From positions 12,592,501 to 12,656,500 of the forward strand of contig OX365945.1 in assembly GCA_947247005.1 (NCBI GenBank): a stretch of DNA of 64,000 nt. Reading direction: 5' to 3'. The position numbers were made by a program, and so were the translations under genes. The stretch comes from Spisula solida. Taxonomy: Eukaryota > Mollusca > Bivalvia > Venerida > Mactridae. Of the stretch, positions 50,001 through 59,000 are shown in pieces (position 1 is the stretch's first letter; every line of letters begins with the position of its first letter). The notes beneath the pieces are model-generated. The model did no database searches. It was not told the DNA's origin and saw only the letters and a list, made by a program, of their open reading frames with translations.

Positions 50001-53000
50001 TGTCACTGTGACGTTAGATATCAATGCTAGCATACAATATATTGACTTTGAAGGTCGTACAGATGGAGAATCCATGAGAAAAATTCTGAATCAGATCAAA
50101 CCAAGGCAATTGGTAAATATTGTTTCTTTGGGTTAAATAAAGCCTTTTTTAAACTTCACCAATTTAGAAAAACATGTGTAACAGATTATTGGAGTAACTT
50201 GAGTTTTCCTGTTGGTTATGCATTACCACGCACGTTAATTAAATGTATATGACACTCTATATTAACGTATGTAAAAGGTGTAAATATGCTGTCGCTTACA
50301 CATATCGATCGGCCGATTAACAATGTTACCGCGGTAAGCGTAAAACGCACTAGTCAAATTCTACCCTACTTTATATAAGACCTCATAATTTTACTATCTA
50401 TTATCTGATTTTAAATATTTAAAGCTTGTAATGAAGCAGAGATATATATCTGTCTAATTATACAACATTCATAAAGATACCCTAATTATTAAATCCACGG
50501 CGACGAGTAAGAATCCGTCCCGCGTAAAAGTAAGTTTAAAATGTCCCGTTTTTACCACATAAAAATGCAATCAACGGTCGAAAATCAACAAATATTAATT
50601 TTACATTCGATTGATTTTTTTCATTAAAGCTTGTTTTAAAAGCTTATACTGTAAGGTTTTATAAAATGTGAAACCTATTTTTAAAGCATTTGCGACTAGT
50701 GCGTTTTACGCTTACCGCGGTATTATTGTTAATCGGCCGACCGATATGTGTAAACTATTGCATAGACTGCAATTTTGTAATGTTCTGATTTTGCCCCACC
50801 CTTTATCCATCTTTCTGTGCCATTATTAACTCAATATATTAGTTGTCGTTCATTGATAGAGGGCGTGCAAAGTTAGTTCCTTTTCATACAATAATTGAGG
50901 ACAATAATATTGCTCACTATGACTGCATACACTGATATATTTTACAGATATTGGTGCATGGTTCTGAGGAAGCCACTCAGTCACTGGCTGATTACTGTAC
51001 AAACACCCCAGGTATGATACAAGGACGTGTCTTCACACCACATGTTGGCGAGACCATTGATGCTACTACAGAGAGTCATATATTCCAGGTATGTATGTTC
51101 CTCTTCGTGTTATCTGTAATTGGCCAGTGCAGGTTTGAACTGTACCTGACCTGTGCAGGTTTGATCAGTTCTTGACCTGTGTAGGTTAAGCAGCCAGTGT
51201 TTGTGAATTGCATTCAGCCTTTCTCACATTAAATTTGTTATGTTTAATCAGTAACCTATGGTGTAACAATCCACTGTGTGCTCAATACAGGCCAAACTGT
51301 GCATTTGAAAATTTGTATACCCGTAGGGGACTAAAGGTTTGCCATCCATCTGTCAGTCTGTCCGTCCGTCTGTCAAAAAATCTGGATCCTGACATAACTC
51401 AAACAGTTTCCAAGCTAGGTTTATGAAAATTTGTGGATAGGGGGCAATAAGGGGATTATACACGTCTAAAAATATTTTGATTCCGACAAAAATTGTGGTT
51501 GCTATGGCAACAGAAACATTGAAAATGGCTTCAAACCGGTAGGGGACTTCTTTATTGCTTGCCATTCTTAATTACTTGTTCATCTAGAACTGAATTTCAG
51601 TAGAGTTGTGGCCCTTGTATAAAATCTCATTTTCATGTAATTTCTACGTGCTGTTTGATTACTAGGTGAAGTTACGAGATTATGTAGTATCAGCATTAGA
51701 GTTCTCGAGAGCAAAGGATGCAGAATTAGCCTGGATCGATGGATGTATAGATATGTCTACAGAAATAGAAGAACTGGACAAAGATGTCTTCATCGAGGAG
51801 GAAGAAATGGAAGTAGAAAAGGGTAAAATCATTGTCTTCTTATTCCATGGCCCGGGGTTGTTTCATTTGTTTGGGATTAACTGTAGTCGTCATAAGTGCG
51901 TGGTCGTTCGTTTTTTCCCTGCCAGATTGCCATTTAAATCTGTCATTAAATGTAGAGACAGTTGTGTGATTCAAGGAATCCAAGTGTTGTTCCCTAGCCC
52001 TTTTCAAATAGACTCCTTGATTCTTTAACATACCAGGTGTATGGTACAAATACACCCATGCCTACTTCTGGGGTTACTAAGCAGTTCACCTCTAGTTGGA
52101 TGGGAAACACTGAAAAGGCATTTTTAGTCCCCTACCGGTTTTTGACCGGAGGGGACTATAGGTTTGCCCTCCGTCAGTCCATCCGTCAGTCAGTCCGTCC
52201 GTCCGTCAAACAATCTGGATCCTGACATAACTCAAACAGTTTCCAAGGTAGGCTTATGAAACTTGGTATGTGGATAGTGGGCAATAAGGGGATTATGCAC
52301 GTCTAAAAATATTTTTATTCTGACAAAAATTGTGGTTGCTATGGCAACAGAAACATTGAAAATGGCCTCAATCCGGTAGGGGACTTCTGTATTGCTTGCA
52401 ATTCTTAATTACTTGTTTAAATTTCTGATGCCCTGGCAAGGATCCAAACCAGGGACTTCTGTTTTGGAAGTTGAGGGGGCATTCTACTCAGCCACTATGC
52501 CACCTCAGTGGTTAAAATATCTGCCTTTCATAGAGAGGTACATGTATGGACAGTTGGATACATTGTAGTTTCCTGTGAGTTAAACAATGTTGACCAATAC
52601 GCCTTCCTCTCCTATACCTTGTAGTAAAAGATATAGCTGAGGAAGTTAATGTGCTCATATGTTTGTTCTGGCGCTAGGCGAAATGAAAATATTGATATTT
52701 GAAACTAAAGAGTATGGCATAATTCTGAAAAACAATTATTGTGCAAAACAGATTCAGTTGTATTTCAATAAAAGCTGAAAAACAATATGGAAAACAACAC
52801 TTTGCTTCCTGATTTGATTTGAAAATCTGTTGTTTTCTTCACTAATTTGCTTTTTTGTTCAGATAAAACTCGTAATCGGTTCAGATGTGTCTCAAAGTGT
52901 GTTTAATGCCTGAAAATATCTTCTGCATGATGCCCTAAGGGTATTAAATTCTACCTTATCCTGTCGATTGAAACCACTCCATTCGGTAACAATATGCACT

Positions 53001-56000
53001 TAATGTTTACAAGCCCAGTAATATTATCACTCCTGATAACGGTCTAAAACATGATCTGCAACATTTTCGTATTCATGTCATCATCGTTTTGTGCAGCTTG
53101 AGAGATTTTTAATTGCATTTTAAAGGGTTGTTGTTCATAAAGATAATATTAAGCCTACAGGGAAGACAGCACTCAACTTTAACAGTGGAGCAAGCACAGT
53201 AAATATTAAAAAAACACAGACTACAATTACACGGCACAATGCCCAACACACAACTGAACAAGAAAATTAACTTAACCACTGAAAGTCCAAGTTTCAGCTC
53301 TCACAATTTGAAAGACCTTGTTTCAGCCATAAAAATTAAATTACCTAGTTTTAGTTATGAAAAAGCTGAATGACCCAGTTTCAGCCATACAAAAAACTGA
53401 ATTACCTAATTTCAGCTGTTAAGGCAAGTCAGTGTTATTGTAGGTACGAAGATGTGTGAATAATGTATTACAAAAACGGAAACAAGAACTGCAACTTTGA
53501 CTTGACCGTCAAAAAAGGTTTAAATCTGTCCAGACATGTCTGCCACATATTCTTACACTTCCAGACACATGTTCTGTCATTTCCCGACACATATTCTGTC
53601 ATTTCCCGACACATATTCTGACACTTCACGGCACGTATTCTGACACTTCACGGTACATATTCTGACACTTCACGGCACGTATTCTGACACTTCACGGCAC
53701 ATATTCTGACACTTCACGGTACATATTCTGACACTTCACAGTACATATTCTGACACCTCCAGGTACATATTCTGACACTTCCAGGTACATATTCTGACAC
53801 TTCCAGGTACATATTCTGACACTTCTAGGCACGTATTCTCACAATTCACAACACATATTCTGACACTTCCAGGTACATATTCTGACACTTCCAGGTACAT
53901 TTTCTGACACTTCTATGCACATATTCTGACACTTCCAGGTACATATTCTGACACTTCCAGGTACATATTCTGACACTTCACGGTACATATTCTGACACTT
54001 CCAGGTACATATTCTGACACTTCCAGGTACATATTCTGACACTTCCAGGTACATATTCTGACACTTTACAGTACATATTCTGACACTTCACAGTACATAT
54101 TCTGACACTTCCAGGTACAAATTCTGACACTCCACAGTACATATTCTGACACTTCACAGTACATATTCTGACATTTCCAGGCACATATTCTGACACTTCC
54201 AGGTTCATATTCTGACACTTCCAGGTACATATTCTGACACTTACAGGTACACATTCTAACACTTCGAGACACATGTTGTGACTCTTCCAGACACATGTTC
54301 TGACACTTCACGGTACATATTTTGACACCTCCAAACACATATTCTGACACTTCCAGGTACATATTATGACACTTCCAGACACATGCTCTGACACTTCATG
54401 GTACATATTCTGACACTTCACGGAACATATTCTGACACTTCCAGGTACATATTCTGACACTTCCAGGTACATATTCTGACACTTCCAGGTACATATTTTG
54501 ACACTTCCAGGTACATATTCTGACACTTCTAGGCTCATGATCTGTGTTCCTTTTTAGGCTGTATGTGCCATTTTTGGTGAGTGCTGCAATTCATATCCAA
54601 TTTGTTATTATCTATATGGATTATGTTTTGAGCTTGACAATTACTTTCAAGCTTATTATCAATGAATGAATTTATCCAAAACTATACTGTGTGAGGACTG
54701 ATCTCTGAGCCATGTCATTATCTACCCTCAATGTTTCAAGGTTTCCTTATGCTATATCATCCTCGCTCTGAAATGATGTATTTGTACCTTATTGAAAGTA
54801 TGTTTATTTGTTCTGTTGATTTGACTGACCATTGTTGTTACAGGACAAAAACAGAAAGGAGGTCCAGAGAATGTTCCATCATTAGAAGCTGCACAAACAA
54901 ACCAGGTAAAACTTTAAAATTCAATATGTTTTCTGGAAACAAAGTACTGCTAACAATGTATCAACCTATTGACATTAACCTGACACTGGACCAACTAGAC
55001 CTGTTTCAGTGACATACACTAGCAGCAAGAGTTTAAAAATGTCTATGACAAAAGACATTTCATGATGCACCATTGACCCTATATTTGCAATAGCATTTTC
55101 TATTGCAGTCACCTGAGCTTTGGCTTTTTTGTTATGTTAAAAAGTTTAGGCACAACCTCTATTATCTGCAATATCCATTGATATACTGCTTTAATACTTT
55201 GCATACTTGTTCACCATCATGACCCCACCCATACACGGAAGTAGGTAACTCTATCAAGCATTTTGTCTAAGTTATCTGTCCTAAGAAATCCTTGTCAAAG
55301 TTTAGGTACAACTTCAAATATTTTCAAAGTCCTTTGATACTTCACATACTAATTCTCCGTCAAGAGCCCCAACCCTACACAGGAGTAGGTATTTCTTACA
55401 AAGCTTACTTTTGTTGCATTGATTGAACTGTCCAAGCATGGCATTGAGAATATTGGAGCCAGCTGTTTGATGACAGCTCTTTGTTGCTTCTGTAGAGGGG
55501 TTATTGGTCTAGAGAGTCCTTGAAGCAAACAATGCTTGCTTGAATCAAAATAGATAATGTTGTTCAAGAGAGGTTGTTTCTTTTGAAGGAGCCGTTAAAG
55601 TAAAAGCTTATACACATGAAGCAATCAGGGCCTACACTTTTGTGGTTGAAATAAATTGTTGTTAGTGTTAGAACAACAATAACAACTGATAACACAGGAT
55701 GGCAGCATATTCCACTGTATGAAAGGCATAAAAGATAACAGTGTACAAATTTCTATCTCTGTATAAAAGTGGCCCCAGTAAAATTAGGAATAATATTATT
55801 CGTGACCTGATGACTTAATCTGAACATTATCATTGTTGACAGTTTTGGAGCTTACAACAGACCCAGCATCATTTTCTTGTAATATTTGTTGAATTACAAA
55901 ATTAGGGTAAGCTGAATAAGTCACTATAATACATGCTGTAATTTTTGTTAATTAAATTATTTTTTACCTCGCCTGTCACAAAGTGACAGAGTGAGCTTTT

Positions 56001-59000
56001 GTGATCACTCTCCGTCCGTCGTCCGTCAACAATTGGCTTGTGTAGACACTAGAGGTCACAATTCTGACTTAATCTTTATGAAACTTGGTCACAATGATCA
56101 TCTCAACAAAATCTAGGTCAAGTTCGATATTGGGTCATCCGGGGTCAAAAACTAGGTTACAAGGTCACATAATAGAAAAACCTTGTGTAGTCACTAGAGG
56201 TCACAATTTTGACTTAATGTTTATGTAACTTGGTCACAATGATCATCTCAACCAAATCTAGATCAAGTTCAATATTGGGTTATCCGCGGTCAAAAACAAG
56301 GTCACAAGGTCAAATCATAGAAAAACCTTGTGTAGTCACTAGAGGTCACAATTTCGACCTTATCTTTATGAAACTTGGTCACAATGATCATCTCAACAAA
56401 ATCTTGGTCATTTTCGATATGGGTTAATCCTGGGTCAAAAACTAGGTCACAAGGTCAAATCATAGAAAAACCTTGTATAGTCACTAGAGGTCACAATTTT
56501 GACTTAATGTTTATGTAACTTGGTCACAATGATCATCTTAACAAAATCTAGGTCAAGTTCGATATTGGATTATCTGGGGTCAAAAACTATGTCACTAGGT
56601 CAAATAATAGAAAAACTTTCTGTAGTCACTAGAGGTCACAGTTTTGGCCTGATCCTTACTGTCGTGCTTTCGGTTTAAAGAAAAACGAAACTGCACGAAG
56701 TTACAACCTTTAATGTGGTTGTTTCCCCATACATTTGGTAAAAGACTGAAAACACAAAAATAAGACTAATAAGTTACTGACTAGACATATATGATTACAC
56801 TGTAAAACTTACCACAAATATCATCAAGAATTTAACAAAACATTAACATGATAAATTATTTACATTATGAATCATTTAAAGTAATTCCAACACAAATCTG
56901 CTTTAAATGTCTAAACCCAAAACCTCCATGTGTTTATCTCGGAAGACCGTGCCGGTCTTAATGCACAATAATAGTAAATCTCTTCACCGTTGAATCAGAC
57001 TAATAAAACGATAAATTGTACAACAACAATCAGCAAACAATGAAGAAATTATTAAGCTATCCAAACTAATGTTACAATAGACTCAAAGTGAGCGAAAAGT
57101 TGACGTTGACAATGATACAAAACCTCACTAGTACGCAAGACAAATCGCGAAAACATATGACATAAATTTTCAGCAAGATTTCTAACTACTTTAAAATATC
57201 TATAGAAATCGGACAGTGGTTTTAAAATGAAGGTAGCAATTAATTACATCATATTCAAACAAACAACTTACATAATGTGAGGCTACGAGGCTAAATAATG
57301 CCATTGAAATCAGACATGTTGCGAAAGGCAAAATTTTTTTCAAGGAATCGTAAAGACACAAAAGTACCGTATTAAATAAAAAGTTTAAAAGCATGCAAGT
57401 ATTGCGGCAAGACCAAACTAAAGTAAAAATGGGACCCCAGTAAGGGTATCCTGGATTATAAACCAACTCTCAAATTCTGGTTCCAGTACACTTACGAAAC
57501 TTAGTCACAATGATCATAACAACAAAATCTAGGTTTATCTAAGTTTGATATTGGGTCATCCGGGGTCAAAAACTAGGTCACATGGTCAAATCATAGAAAA
57601 ACCTTGTGTAGTCACTAGAGTTTACAATATTGGCCTAATCTGTATAAAACTTGGTCACAATGATCATCTCAACAAAATATAGGTCAAGTTCGACAGGTGA
57701 GCGACCTAGGGCCCTTTGGGCCCTCTTCTTTATATTTTTAGCTCACCTGTCACAAAGTGACAGAGTGAGCTTTTGTGATCACTCTTCGTCCGTCGTCCAT
57801 CCGTCCGTCCGTCCACAATTACTTGTGTAGACACTAGAGGTCACAGTTTTAGCTTAATCATTATGAAACTTGGTCACAATGATCATCAAAACAAAATCTA
57901 GGTCAAGTTCGATATTGGGTCATCCGGGGTCAAAAACTAGGTCACAAGGTCAAATAATAGAAAAACCTTGTGTAGTCACTCGAGGTCACAATTTTGGCCT
58001 AATCTTAATGAAACTTGGTCACAATAATCATCTCAATAAAATCTAGGTCAAGTTCGACATTGGGTCATCCAGGGTCAAAAACTAGGTCACAAGGTCAAAT
58101 CATTGAAAAACCTTGTGTAGTCACTAGAGGTCACAATTTTATCTTAATCTTTATGAAATTTAGTCACAATGATCATTTTAACAAAATCTAGGTCAAGTTC
58201 GATATTGTGTCATCCGGGGTCAAAAACTAGGTCACAAGTTCAAATCATAGAAAAACCTTGTGTAGTCACTAGAGGTCACAATTTTGGCCTAATCTTTATG
58301 AAACTTGGTCACATTGATCATCTCAACAAAATCTAGGTCAAGTTCGATATTGGGTCATCCGGGGTCAAAAACTAGGTCACAATGTCAAATCATAGAAAAA
58401 CCTTGTGTAGTCACTATAGGTCACAATTTTGGCCTAATCTTTATGAAACTTGGTCACAATGATCATCTTAACAAAATCTAGGTCAAGTTAAATATTGGGT
58501 CATCTGGGGTCAAAAACTAGGTCACAAGGTCAAATCATAGAAAAACCTTGTGTAGCCACTAGAGGACACAATTTTGGCCTAATCTTTATGAAACTTGGTC
58601 ACAATGATCATCTCAACAAATTCTAGGTCAACTTAGATATTGGGTCATCCGGGGTCAAAAACTAGGTCATAAGGTCAAATCATAGAAAAAACCCGTGTAT
58701 CCACGAGAGGTCACAATTTTGGGCTAATCTTTATGAAACTTGGTCACAATGATCATCTCAACAAAATCTATGTCAAGTTCAATATTGGGTCATCCGGGGT
58801 CAAAAACTAGGTCACAAGGTCAAATCATAGAAAAACCTTGTGTAGTCACTAGAGGTCACAATTTTGGCCTAATCTGTATAAAACTTGGTCACAATGATCA
58901 CCTCAACAAAATCTAGGTCAAGTATGATATTGGGTCATCTGGGGTCAAAAACTAGGTCACAAGGTCAAATCACTTCAATAGGTCATTGGGTCTAAATGTG

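Larger units (their letters stand above)
51823..54843 (+). other. CPSF2 intron i-j
   Basis: 3,021 bp, phase 1. It contains repeat copy B, a tRNA-like fragment, the AAAGTCCAAG repeat (53160-53430) and a 22-bp minisatellite. No exon recognised. Confidence 0.85.

Noticed and set aside
53839..54538. Minus-strand ORFs of 71-98 codons with [11 protein letters not shown] repeats
   Set aside because: Product of a 22-bp minisatellite inside a CPSF2 intron, overlapping in several frames.
57200..57466. 88-codon minus-strand ORF as a membrane protein gene
   Set aside because: It lies wholly inside the putative solo LTR and has no start or promoter support. The hydrophobicity follows from T-rich composition.
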